Assembly (NCBI GenBank): GCA_017395245.1
Contig: JAFPVR010000060.1
Coordinates: 1 to 37,459 of the forward strand
From: Bacteroidales bacterium
GTDB lineage: Bacteria > Bacteroidota > Bacteroidia > Bacteroidales > WCHB1-69
Length of the DNA stretch: 37,459 nucleotides
Reading direction: 5' to 3'
Shown here: piece after piece, positions 26,131 to 33,777 of the stretch
How positions within the stretch are numbered: position 1 is the first letter of the stretch
Layout of the letters: every line of letters begins with the position of its first letter
Position numbers and translations under genes: made by a program
The notes under the pieces: model-generated
Database searches by the model: none
Told to the model about the DNA's origin: nothing
The model's input: the letters and a program-made list of their open reading frames with translations, nothing else

Positions 26131-26436
26131 ATGGACATCACCATTACAGAAGAAGGCAACACCATCAACGCCGTGTTTGACGGCCGTTTGGACACAGTGG
26201 CCGCCCAGCAGATCACCGAAACTGTGGAGCCGCTTTTACAGAACGCGGGTCGCACCATTATCCTCGATTGTGAGAAGATGCCGTTTATCAGCAGTTCCGG
26301 CTTGCGTATTTTCTTGAAAATCAGAAAGGAAGTGGAGGCAAAAGGCGGTAATATGCAGTTGCGCAAAGTCTGTCCCGAAGTGCGACAGGTTTTTAAGATG
26401 ACCAAGCTGGAGGACGTGTTCGACATCATTGAGTAA
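26131..26436 (+). CDS. STAS-domain anti-sigma-factor antagonist (SpoIIAA/RsbV-like)
   Basis: 101 residues, a single STAS domain. In partner switching the unphosphorylated form binds the kinase/anti-sigma protein, and phosphorylation of one serine releases it. The phosphorylation loop reads FISSSGLR; S55 aligns with the modified serine of SpoIIAA. The rest (FDGRLDTVAAQQI, IILDCEKM) is standard. It lies after the phosphatase/kinase gene and 3 bases before the PPTase gene. No cognate sigma factor is nearby, so the output partner is unknown. Confidence 0.9.
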   Translation: MDITITEEGNTINAVFDGRLDTVAAQQITETVEPLLQNAGRTIILDCEKMPFISSSGLRIFLKIRKEVEAKGGNMQLRKVCPEVRQVFKMTKLEDVFDIIE

Positions 26437-26439
26437 GTC

Positions 26440-27009
26440 ATGATTTACCTCAACGATCATGTGCAGTCGCTCGATGTGGACGATGCCCTTGCGCGGGTGT
26501 CGGAGCAGCGTCGTGAGCTGGCGTTGAAGTTCCGTCACGAGGGAAGCCGCCGACTCTGTTTGGCCGCCTATCTCCTGCTGATGGACGGTCTGCGCAGGGA
26601 ATGCTTTATCGAAGAACCTCCGATTTTTGGCTATTCGCCTGAAGGCAAGCCGTTTATCGTTGACCATCCCGACATCCAGTTCAACCTCAGTCACTCTGGC
26701 GATGTGGCCATCTGTGCTATATCTAACCTGCCTGTCGGTATCGACATCGAAACTCCTCGAAAGATTTCCGACTCGCTGATTGACTACACGATGAATAAGT
26801 GGGAACGGAAGTTTATTGACGCATCCGATGACAAAGTCACGGCCTTCCTCGAATATTGGACGAAAAAGGAGGCTCTGCTGAAACTTACAGGGGAGGGAAT
26901 CCGCAACGACTTGAAAGATGTTCTGATGGAGTCGGAGAATTACCTGTTTGAATCGTGTATGACGGATAAGTACATCTATTCTATTGCGAAATATCGTGAT
27001 GTCCCTTAG
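26440..27009 (+). CDS. 4'-phosphopantetheinyl transferase (Sfp/AcpT-like)
   Basis: 189 residues. It transfers phosphopantetheine from CoA to a serine of an acyl or peptidyl carrier protein. Motifs: FNLSHSGDVA at 81-90, GIDIE at 100-104 (D102, E104, metal binding) and WTKKEALLKLTGEG at 140-153 (E144, K148). It is shorter than Sfp (about 220) but all motifs are present. It starts 3 bases after the STAS stop and is therefore almost certainly cotranscribed. Its carrier protein is not in the window. Confidence 0.9.
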   Translation: MIYLNDHVQSLDVDDALARVSEQRRELALKFRHEGSRRLCLAAYLLLMDGLRRECFIEEPPIFGYSPEGKPFIVDHPDIQFNLSHSGDVAICAISNLPVGIDIETPRKISDSLIDYTMNKWERKFIDASDDKVTAFLEYWTKKEALLKLTGEGIRNDLKDVLMESENYLFESCMTDKYIYSIAKYRDVP

Positions 27010-27042
27010 AATTGAATCCAAAACAAACCGAATAAATAGAGT

Positions 27043-28377
27043 ATGAAAAAAATCTTTACCCGAGTATTTCAAAGCCTCAGCGTAATGCTGTTTATCTTGC
27101 TTGTCACGAGCGTGCATGCGCAGGAGGCCGATAACGAGTTTACCATTGATGCCAAATTGAACACCCGTGGGGAAATTCGTGTTGGCGGCTTCAACCCCGA
27201 CTCCACGGACAACGAGCGTCGGGCAATGTTCCTGACGGGGCAGTATCGTCTCAATTTCAGTTACAAACGCTCTTGGCTGGAGCTCCGGCTGTCACCACAA
27301 GCCGCTGGCGTGTGGGGTCACGGTTCAGCCAATTTGAGCCTTGCCGAAGCTTGGGCGAATATGCAGACCAAGAACGGATTCTTCTGCAAAATCGGACGGC
27401 AGGGACTGGAATACGATGACGAGCGTATCCTCGGCTAAGATGACTGGTCCATGACCGCGCCCACCCACGACGTGGTGAAATTCGGTTACGAGGGCTATGG
27501 CCATAAAGTACATGCCATCCTCGCCTACAACCAGAATGCCGACAATGTGGAGACGGGCACTACCTATTACTCAGGTGGCATACAGCCTTACAAAACAATG
27601 CAAACCCTTTGGTATCACTACGATACGCCGAAGTCGATGTTCGGTATCTCCCTGATAGGTATGAACATCGGCATGCAGAGCAAACGCATTAACGACAAGA
27701 AAACCTATTACCAACAGCTCGTTGGTACTTATATGACCCTGAAACCCAGGTATGTCTCCATGGAAGGAGCATTCTATTATCAGTTTGGTCGGAACGAGTA
27801 TGGTATCCCTATCAAGGCTTTCATGGGCAGTGCGAAAGTGAATGTCACCCCGAGCGACATCTATACCCTTTTTGCCGGTTACGACTACTTAAGCGGTGAC
27901 AAATATTTTGTTGTTCCGCAAGACGGGCAAATCGGGATGATTTACCATGACACTATCAGGGGTTTCAGCTCTCTTTTCGGTTCTCACCACGAATTTTATG
28001 GCGCTATGGACTTTTTCTTCGTGGACAGTTACGTCAGCAATTTTACGCCGGGTCTTCAGAATGCGTATGTCGGCGGCAACGTGACTCCTTTCAAGGGGTT
28101 TGATATCAAAGCGGCTTACCATTTCTATGCTATTGCCACGGATCTCCCTGATGTCAGCAAGGCGTTGGGCCACGAGGTGGAGCTCGAGGCTTCCTACAGG
28201 TTCGCGGACTTCGTCAAGCTGTCGGCGGGCTACACCTACATGCGCGGCACCGAGACTATGCTGTATCTTCAGCGGGTGTCCGAAAATCGCCGTCTCCACT
28301 GGGGCCGGATTATGTTGACCATCAACCCTACGATTTTCACCATAGGTTGGCGTGACAAAGCGAAACTCAATCGTTAG
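27043..28377 (+). pseudogene. Outer-membrane porin-like protein (alginate-export type) interrupted by an in-frame stop
   Basis: The N-terminal part has a signal peptide (VMLFILLVTSVHA, cut before QEADNEF) and beta-barrel sequence ending GRQGLEYDDERILG, then TAA at 27436-27438. The same frame continues without a shift as DDWSMTAPTHDVVKFGYEG and runs to 28377. Read through, it is about 444 residues, a beta-barrel channel resembling the alginate-export family (G-R-Q-x-L-x-Y-D-D...ILG...DW). The downstream half has no signal peptide and would not be secreted alone. The substrate is unknown. Either a recent nonsense mutation, a strain mixture or a base error explains it. It converges on menG with a 4-base overlap of the stop codons. 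Confidence 0.75.
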
Positions 28378-29069
28378 CGTGACATTTTCTCCCCCACGTA
28401 CATCACACAGGTGCCGAACGTGAAACGGCGGACGCGCACCTGCCCGAACCCGATGCTTTGGAGCATCGGAACGATGATGTCGGCCTTAGGGAAAGCCAGT
28501 ATGGAATGCGGGAGGTAGGTGTAGGCTTTTCGGTCGCCGGAGATTAATCCGCCTATAAACGGCAGGATATGAAGGGTATAGAGCTTGTAACACCATAGAA
28601 GAAACGGGTTGTCGGGGTAAGACAGCTCCAGAATCACCATTTTCCCGCTTGGGCGCAGAACGCGGTGCATTTCCGACAATCCTTGTTCCAGATACTCGAA
28701 ATTGCGTATTCCGAAGGCTACACTCACCCGGTCGAAACTATTGTCGGGAAACGGCAGGGCTTCCACATCGCCTTGCTGCAGGCGTACATTGTCTGGGACT
28801 TTCGTTCGTCCCACCTCCAGCATCTTTTCGGACAGGTCAATGCCGATGATTTCGCTCTCGGGGTGTACTTTTTTGGCGATGGCGATGGCGAAATCGCCTG
28901 TTCCGGAGGCCACATCCAGAATCCGCAGAGGCTTGGGGTTGTCCGCGATGGTGCGCACCGCCCGCCTCCGCCACAGTCGGTCGATGCCGAATGACATGAT
29001 GTGGTTTAGTTTGTCATAGTCGGGGGCTATGGCATCGAACATGGCTTCTATTTGGGATTTTTTGGGCAT
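28374..29069 (-). CDS. menG: MenG/UbiE, demethylmenaquinone C-methyltransferase
   Basis: 231 residues. It methylates demethylmenaquinone to menaquinone using SAM. Signature MFDAIAPDYDKLNHIMSFGIDRLWR at the N-terminus; SAM motif LDVASGTGDFA at residues 51-61 and IGIDLSEKML near 75-84; FGIRNFEYLEQGLSEMHRVL-type family segment. It follows menA on the same strand with a 16-base gap, so the two last steps of menaquinone synthesis form an operon. Ubiquinone use is unlikely in this phylum. Confidence 0.95.
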   Translation of the reverse strand: MPKKSQIEAMFDAIAPDYDKLNHIMSFGIDRLWRRRAVRTIADNPKPLRILDVASGTGDFAIAIAKKVHPESEIIGIDLSEKMLEVGRTKVPDNVRLQQGDVEALPFPDNSFDRVSVAFGIRNFEYLEQGLSEMHRVLRPSGKMVILELSYPDNPFLLWCYKLYTLHILPFIGGLISGDRKAYTYLPHSILAFPKADIIVPMLQSIGFGQVRVRRFTFGTCVMYVGEKMSR

Positions 29070-29085
29070 TTGGTTGACAATTACA

Positions 29086-29982
29086 TTATATCAAATATCC
29101 GACACCGGCGAGGAGGGAAAAGACAAACGTGGTGATGACTAATAGCGGCAGGGCGGGGTCGAGGTTCTTGCCGTTGCATTTCCACACCATGTTCAGGTGT
29201 AGTGCGTAGAGCGGCAGGGTGGCAAGGTAGAGGAAATTCCACCCGGACGTGTAGTTAGTCAGCGTGTAGGTTAGGATGCAGATCCAGGCGGTCGCAATCA
29301 GGGCGGTCTGGTAGATTTTCGCTTTGCGGGAGCCGATTTTGAGGGGGACAGTGATTCGGTGGTCTGCGTCGGATTCCATATCCCGTATGTTGTTGACATT
29401 CAGCACGCCCACGCTGAAACAGCCGATGGCGGAAGCCGGAAGCAGCAGCAGGGAGTCGAGGGTGTGCGCCACCACGAAATAGGCACCCATCACTGAGACC
29501 AGTCCGAAGAAGAGGAACACGAAAACGTCCCCAAGGCTGCGGTAGCCGTAGGGATTCTTCCCGAGGGTGTAGTGCATGGCGGCCCAGATGGCGGCCACGC
29601 CCAGCAGCAGCAAAAGTGCCGGTTGCCATGAAAAGAATGTGCCGAAAGAAGTCCAGATCATGGCGGCACCGAAGACACAGCAAAGTCCTATGAAGACTGC
29701 GATAATCCGCTTGAAATCAGTAACTTTCAAGGCTCCCTGCGCTAAACTGTATTGCGGCCCTTCCCGTTGTGCGCCGTCGGTCCCTCGGAGATAGTCTCCT
29801 AATTCGTTCGACAGATTGGAAAGGATTTGCAGGCAGACCGTGGTGAGTAGCAGCCATACGATCAGCCAGGGTGTCGCGTCATGATACCGCAGGGCTAACA
29901 TCAGCCCGAGCACCACCCCGGCCAGCGACAGCGGCAAAGTACGCAGACGCATCGAAAAAACTACAGCTTTGAACTTACTCAT
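29086..29982 (-). CDS. menA: MenA, 1,4-dihydroxy-2-naphthoate polyprenyltransferase
   Basis: 298 residues, UbiA-superfamily membrane enzyme with about eight or nine helices. It prenylates 1,4-dihydroxy-2-naphthoate to demethylmenaquinone. The two Asp-rich motifs are seen: NELGDYLRGTD (59-69) and NNIRDMESDADH in the middle of the protein. Transcribed together with menG from a TAnnTTTG element just upstream. Confidence 0.94.
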   Translation of the reverse strand: MSKFKAVVFSMRLRTLPLSLAGVVLGLMLALRYHDATPWLIVWLLLTTVCLQILSNLSNELGDYLRGTDGAQREGPQYSLAQGALKVTDFKRIIAVFIGLCCVFGAAMIWTSFGTFFSWQPALLLLLGVAAIWAAMHYTLGKNPYGYRSLGDVFVFLFFGLVSVMGAYFVVAHTLDSLLLLPASAIGCFSVGVLNVNNIRDMESDADHRITVPLKIGSRKAKIYQTALIATAWICILTYTLTNYTSGWNFLYLATLPLYALHLNMVWKCNGKNLDPALPLLVITTFVFSLLAGVGYLI

Positions 29983-30003
29983 TGCTCCTGATTATAAAAC
30001 GGG

Positions 30004-30011
30004 CAAAAATA
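30004..30011 (-). promoter_or_regulatory. -7 promoter element of menA-menG
   Basis: On the minus strand it reads TATTTTTG, 22 bases upstream of the menA ATG at 29982. Confidence 0.55.
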
Positions 30012-30061
30012 CACAAAATATGGATTGTGATTCGCTGATGTAGGTTGTCACTTTTCAGCAC

Positions 30062-30090
30062 AAAAAAACAGCGGTAGTTCATACCGCTGT
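30062..30090 (-). terminator. Rho-independent terminator of lpxD-lpxC
   Basis: On the minus strand a 9-bp stem (ACAGCGGTA/TACCGCTGT, 5-base loop) is followed by seven T. It lies 56 bases beyond the lpxC stop and before the menA promoter. Confidence 0.85.
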
Positions 30091-30145
30091 CCAAAACCAT
30101 TAACCTATGTAAGACAATGAAAATTAATTCATAATCACTATACTC

Positions 30146-31075
30146 TTACGCAGGTTGTATCAAAAAGTTACAACTATCGAGAATTTTTTTTGCGAAGGAG
30201 GTGTTGGCGAAGTGGCCGGGGCGGTTCGCAATGATCTCCGCGCGCAACGGAACCCCTAATAAATAGAGGTCTCCAATGAGGTCGAGCAACTTGTGGCGGG
30301 CTGGTTCGTTGGGATGGCGGAGGTGCGTGTTGTTCAGGATATGGTCGGGCGTGACGGTGATGTCTTTCTTGTGGAAGAAGTCGCCGAGCGCGTTCAGCAC
30401 CTTGTTGTCGGGCACCTTGTCAACGAAGACGATGGCGTTGTCGAGGTCGCCGCCACGGGCCAAGTTGTTCTGGATGAGGAACTGCAGCTCGTCGAGGAAG
30501 ACGAAAGTGCGGCAGTTATAGACATCCGGGACGAAGGTTTCGATGCTGTCGAGCACGGCCTGCTGGGTGGAGAGCACCTTGGTGCCGTAATCCACGTTCA
30601 CGGTCATCTTGAAACGTTCGGCCGGTTTGATGGTCAGCTCAATCTGCTTTTCCGGCACGGAGAAAGTAATCTCTTCGGTGACGACCCCGATTTTCTTTGG
30701 GGCGTCCAACGTCTTGATTCCCACCTCCTTCAGCATTTCCACATAGATGCGGGAACTGCCGTCAAGGATGGGGGTTTCGGGACCGACGGTGCGCACGAGG
30801 ACATTGTCGATGCCAAGTCCGGCGAGGGCGGCCATAAGGTGCTCGACGGTATGTACTTGGGCTTCCCCTTCCCGGATGGAGGTGCCGCGGGAAGTGTCGA
30901 ATACGGCGTTGGGTCTTGCCTTGACGATGGGGTGTCCGGGCAGGTCAAAGCGTTCGAACTGGATGCCGAAATCTGCAGGTGCGGGCACAAAAGTCACCGT
31001 CACCTGCTGCGCCGTATGAAGGCCTCTCCCCGATACAGAAACCGGAGAGGCAATGGTGGTTTGCATTTTTGCCAT
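30146..31075 (-). CDS. lpxC: LpxC, UDP-3-O-acyl-GlcNAc deacetylase (single-domain form)
   Basis: 309 residues. Zinc deacetylase and committed step of lipid A synthesis. Metal ligands are recognisable: H79 in VEHLMAAL and H261/D265 in RHKLLDLIGDL; H288 in NRPGHFA is the catalytic histidine region. LpxC in Bacteroidota is commonly fused to FabZ (about 460 residues in total); here it ends right after the LpxC domain, with a terminator 56 bases downstream and no FabZ sequence beyond. The first ATG is 5 bases after the lpxD stop, so they are cotranscribed. Confidence 0.95.
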   Translation of the reverse strand: MAKMQTTIASPVSVSGRGLHTAQQVTVTFVPAPADFGIQFERFDLPGHPIVKARPNAVFDTSRGTSIREGEAQVHTVEHLMAALAGLGIDNVLVRTVGPETPILDGSSRIYVEMLKEVGIKTLDAPKKIGVVTEEITFSVPEKQIELTIKPAERFKMTVNVDYGTKVLSTQQAVLDSIETFVPDVYNCRTFVFLDELQFLIQNNLARGGDLDNAIVFVDKVPDNKVLNALGDFFHKKDITVTPDHILNNTHLRHPNEPARHKLLDLIGDLYLLGVPLRAEIIANRPGHFANTSFAKKILDSCNFLIQPA

Positions 31076-31080
31076 GAAAG

Positions 31081-32091
31081 TTACTGGTTCTTTTTGCTGT
31101 TTATATATTGTTGATACAGTTCGGGTAATTTGCGGCGCAACACGATGAGTTTGCGTTCTTCGGAGGCGGGCAGTGCCGGGCTTCCGAGATAGACGCCCTG
31201 CTTGAGGGAGTGCGTGACACCGGACTGGGCACCGATGATGGTGCCGTCGTCGATGGTGATGTGGCCTGAGATGCCCACCTGGCCGGCCACGATGCAGCGG
31301 CTGCCGAGTTTGGCGGAACCGGCCACGCCTGCCTGTGCGGCGAAAGCGGTGCCCTCGCCCACGGTCACGTTGTGCGCGATTTGCACAAGGTTGTCGATCT
31401 TCACGTGGTCGTGGATGCGGGTCGAGCCCATGGTGGCGCGGTCGATGCAGGTGTTGGCGCCGATCTCCACATGGTTGCCGATCTCCACATTGCCGATTTG
31501 CGGGATTTTGAGGTATTCGCCGTCCTGGGCCGCGAAGCCAAAGCCGTCGGCGCCGATGACCGCCCCCGCGTGGAGGATGCAGTCGGTGCCGATGTGGCAG
31601 TCCTCATAGACCTTGACACCGGCGTAGAGGGTGGTGCGGTCGCCGATGGTCACGCGGTCGCCGATGACGGTCTGCGGGTAGAGGCTCGCGCCGTCGCCGA
31701 TGACTGCGCCGTCGCCCACGCTCACGAATTCGCCGATATAGACATTCTGTCCGATTTTGGCGGTCGGGGCGATGCAAGCCTTGTCGGAGATGCCGGTTTT
31801 ACGCGGCTTGTTCTGCTGGTAGAAGTTGAGCAGCTGCGCGAAGGCGAGGTAGGAGTTAGCCACCTTGATGAGGGTGCAAGGGACCTCTTGTTCGGGGGTG
31901 AAATCCTTGTTGACGATGGCCGCCGTGGCCTTGGTGGTATATAAATATTGGGTATATTTCGGATTGGAAAGGAAGGTGAGGCCGCCGGGCACGCCTTCTT
32001 CGATTTTGCATATTGTGGTGATCTCGGCGTTGGGATCGCCCACTATTTCAGCGGAAATCAATTCTGCGATTTGAGCAACGGAATACTTCAT
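31081..32091 (-). CDS. lpxD: LpxD, UDP-3-O-acylglucosamine N-acyltransferase
   Basis: 336 residues. Adds the second 3-hydroxyacyl chain to the lipid A precursor from acyl-ACP. Left-handed beta-helix hexapeptide repeats fill residues about 105-310 ([34 protein letters not shown]), after the N-terminal uridine-binding domain (about 1-100). The catalytic histidine is in [11 protein letters not shown]. Order is lpxD then lpxC; lpxA, which often follows in this phylum, is missing. Confidence 0.95.
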   Translation of the reverse strand: MKYSVAQIAELISAEIVGDPNAEITTICKIEEGVPGGLTFLSNPKYTQYLYTTKATAAIVNKDFTPEQEVPCTLIKVANSYLAFAQLLNFYQQNKPRKTGISDKACIAPTAKIGQNVYIGEFVSVGDGAVIGDGASLYPQTVIGDRVTIGDRTTLYAGVKVYEDCHIGTDCILHAGAVIGADGFGFAAQDGEYLKIPQIGNVEIGNHVEIGANTCIDRATMGSTRIHDHVKIDNLVQIAHNVTVGEGTAFAAQAGVAGSAKLGSRCIVAGQVGISGHITIDDGTIIGAQSGVTHSLKQGVYLGSPALPASEERKLIVLRRKLPELYQQYINSKKNQ

Positions 32092-32112
32092 TACTTGTCA
32101 AATTTGAGGGTG

Positions 32113-32120
32113 CAAAGGTA
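32113..32120 (-). promoter_or_regulatory. -7 promoter element of lpxD-lpxC
   Basis: Minus strand TACCTTTG, a TAnnTTTG match, 22 bases upstream of the lpxD start. Confidence 0.6.
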
Positions 32121-32142
32121 CACTTTTTTTGGTTATGGCAGG

Positions 32143-32170
32143 GTAGGGGCGAATGATTATTCGCCCCTAC
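32143..32170. repeat. 12-bp-stem dispersed palindrome between lpxD and tRNA-Ser
   Basis: GTAGGGGCGAAT pairs with ATTCGCCCCTAC around GATT, a perfect 12-bp stem in the divergent spacer between the lpxD and tRNA promoters. It resembles small palindromes dispersed in many Bacteroidota genomes. Confidence 0.75.
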
Positions 32171-32235
32171 AACAATCATTTATAGTTCCGGATTATTTTT
32201 TTTCAACGGGTGTGTCGGTGTATCAAAAAAAAGTG

Positions 32236-32243
32236 TATTTTTG
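32236..32243 (+). promoter_or_regulatory. -7 promoter element of tRNA-Ser
   Basis: TATTTTTG, 25 bases upstream of the tRNA 5' end. Confidence 0.5.
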
Positions 32244-32268
32244 CCGCCGATTTCAGAAATGAAACCAC

Positions 32269-32355
32269 GGAGAGGTGGGTGAGTGGCTGAAACCACCAGT
32301 TTGCTAAACTGACGTAGGGGAAACTCTACCGCGAGTTCGAATCTCGCTCTCTCCG
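32269..32355 (+). tRNA. tRNA-Ser (anticodon GCU), probable prophage attachment site
   Basis: 87 bases, class II tRNA. Acceptor stem GGAGAGG/TCTCTCC with discriminator G; D arm with GGCTG; anticodon stem CAGT/ACTG around TTGCTAA, giving GCT; long variable arm (TAGGGGAAACTCTA); T arm GCGAG-TTCGAAT-CTCGC. No CCA is encoded. It reads AGC/AGU codons. A tyrosine integrase starts 148 bases downstream, so the 3' half is the likely integration site. Confidence 0.95.
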
Positions 32356-32377
32356 CGAAACGATTTAATCCAATCAG

Positions 32378-32412
32378 AATCAGCAATTTACGGAAGTAGA
32401 TTGCTGATTTTT
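32378..32412 (+). terminator. Terminator after tRNA-Ser
   Basis: AATCAGCAAT and ATTGCTGATT form a perfect 10-bp stem (12-base loop) followed by TTT, 22 bases beyond the tRNA. It may belong to the integrated element if the att core is inside the tRNA. Confidence 0.7.
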
Positions 32413-32502
32413 GCGTTAAAATCGGGACAGAAACGGGACAAAGTGTATTTCTTTGGATTTTGTCATTAGATTTTCCAATCTGTTGGCAAAGCCAAAAAAA
32501 AA

Positions 32503-33777
32503 ATGTCAACAAATTACAACAGATTAGCAGTATCTTCTGAGTACTCCGCTGTCAACTATCTGCCAGCAACTCTGAAGACCAACAAGTCGGGATGGCTCAT
32601 AGAATACTATGTTGAGAACCCGCAGACACAGGAACTTGCCCGCAAGCGCATCAAGCTCCAGCGGCTTCTCACCCGCTATTCCACAAAGGGTGAGGCCAAG
32701 AAACACATCAACAACATTATCATCGCCTTGAACATGAGGCTTTCCACTGGCTGGAATCCCTACTTTCAAGGGGAAGATTCGCGCATGTACACTCCAATCA
32801 AGGATGTGGCAGCGCGGTATATGGAGGATATAGAGAAGACGCTCCGCCCAGCCACGTACCGAACATACAAGACCTTCATCAAGGTTTTCTGCGAATGGGT
32901 TGAGAAGCAGCAGCCTAACATTTATTCCTCCATGATTTCCCACACGATGATTGTGCGTTTCATGGATTATGTCTATTACGAGCGAAAAGGAATGTCGGGG
33001 GACGAAATTTCCGCCTCCGCCTACAACTCCTACATCAAGCAGGGCAGCGCTTTCTTCTCGTGGATGATTGACAAATGCTATTGCAAGGAGAACCACTTCC
33101 AAAAGGTCAAGGCGAAAAAAGTGGAGGACAAAAAGAGAATCCTTATCCCTGAGGAGACCCGCGAGAAGATAGACGAATACTTGAAAGTCAAGAACCCGAT
33201 GTATCTGATTATGCTCAAGTTGATATACTCGGGACTGATAAGACCACACGAATTGCGGGGTCTAAAGGTCGAGAACTTGTCTTTTGCCGACATGCAGATA
33301 AGGATTCCCAAGAATGTTGCCAAGAACGGTCACGAAAGGGTGGTGCCGCTGTCGAAAGAGATACTGCTTGACTTCCTGGACATCGGGGTGCAGAACGCGA
33401 AAATGTCTGACTACATTTTCGGCGAGCATTTCAAGACCTGTTCCACACGTATGGCTGATGCTACGATGCCGAAGCACTGGGTGAAGCTGCGCAAGGCATT
33501 GAACCTGCCCAAGGAAATGCAGCAGTACTCCTTCCGCGACACGGGCATGACCGAAATGATAAAGAACGGCATCGACCCGCTGTCCGTCAAGCAGCTGGCC
33601 GACCACTCCTCCCTTGCCATGACCACCATTTATACGAAGCACGTTGACCCGAACCTGCGTGATATTGTGATTTCCAAGACACCCAAATTTGCGAAAGACA
33701 AAGACGAAGCAAAACCCAAGCACAAGCCGGATTCTATAGAGACATCCTCATCTTCGCGGCCTCCACTTCGGCAATGA
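32503..33777 (+). CDS. Tyrosine recombinase, phage-type integrase
   Basis: 424 residues. N-terminal arm-binding and SAM-like core-binding domains (about 90-200), catalytic domain about 215-395. Catalytic residues by position: R247 (GLIRPHELRG), a lysine in the beta-hairpin near 270-275, R345 (QYSFRDTG), H368 (LADHSSLAMT) and the nucleophile Y377 (TIYTKH). The first residue of the HxxR box is Ser343 rather than His. It integrates or excises the element at tRNA-Ser. It reads away from the tRNA and overlaps the convergent tail gene by 44 bases. The hydrophilic C-terminal tail (KHKPDSIETSSSSRPP) is encoded in that overlap. Confidence 0.93.
   Translation: MSTNYNRLAVSSEYSAVNYLPATLKTNKSGWLIEYYVENPQTQELARKRIKLQRLLTRYSTKGEAKKHINNIIIALNMRLSTGWNPYFQGEDSRMYTPIKDVAARYMEDIEKTLRPATYRTYKTFIKVFCEWVEKQQPNIYSSMISHTMIVRFMDYVYYERKGMSGDEISASAYNSYIKQGSAFFSWMIDKCYCKENHFQKVKAKKVEDKKRILIPEETREKIDEYLKVKNPMYLIMLKLIYSGLIRPHELRGLKVENLSFADMQIRIPKNVAKNGHERVVPLSKEILLDFLDIGVQNAKMSDYIFGEHFKTCSTRMADATMPKHWVKLRKALNLPKEMQQYSFRDTGMTEMIKNGIDPLSVKQLADHSSLAMTTIYTKHVDPNLRDIVISKTPKFAKDKDEAKPKHKPDSIETSSSSRPPLRQ

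Noticed and set aside
27436-27438. Stop-codon reassignment as the explanation of the in-frame TAA
   Set aside because: Other genes here end properly at TAA, TAG and TGA, so a different genetic code is not supported.
30091-30145. A frameshifted FabZ remnant after lpxC
   Set aside because: Only about 55 bases separate the lpxC stop from a clear terminator, and they show no FabZ-like sequence.
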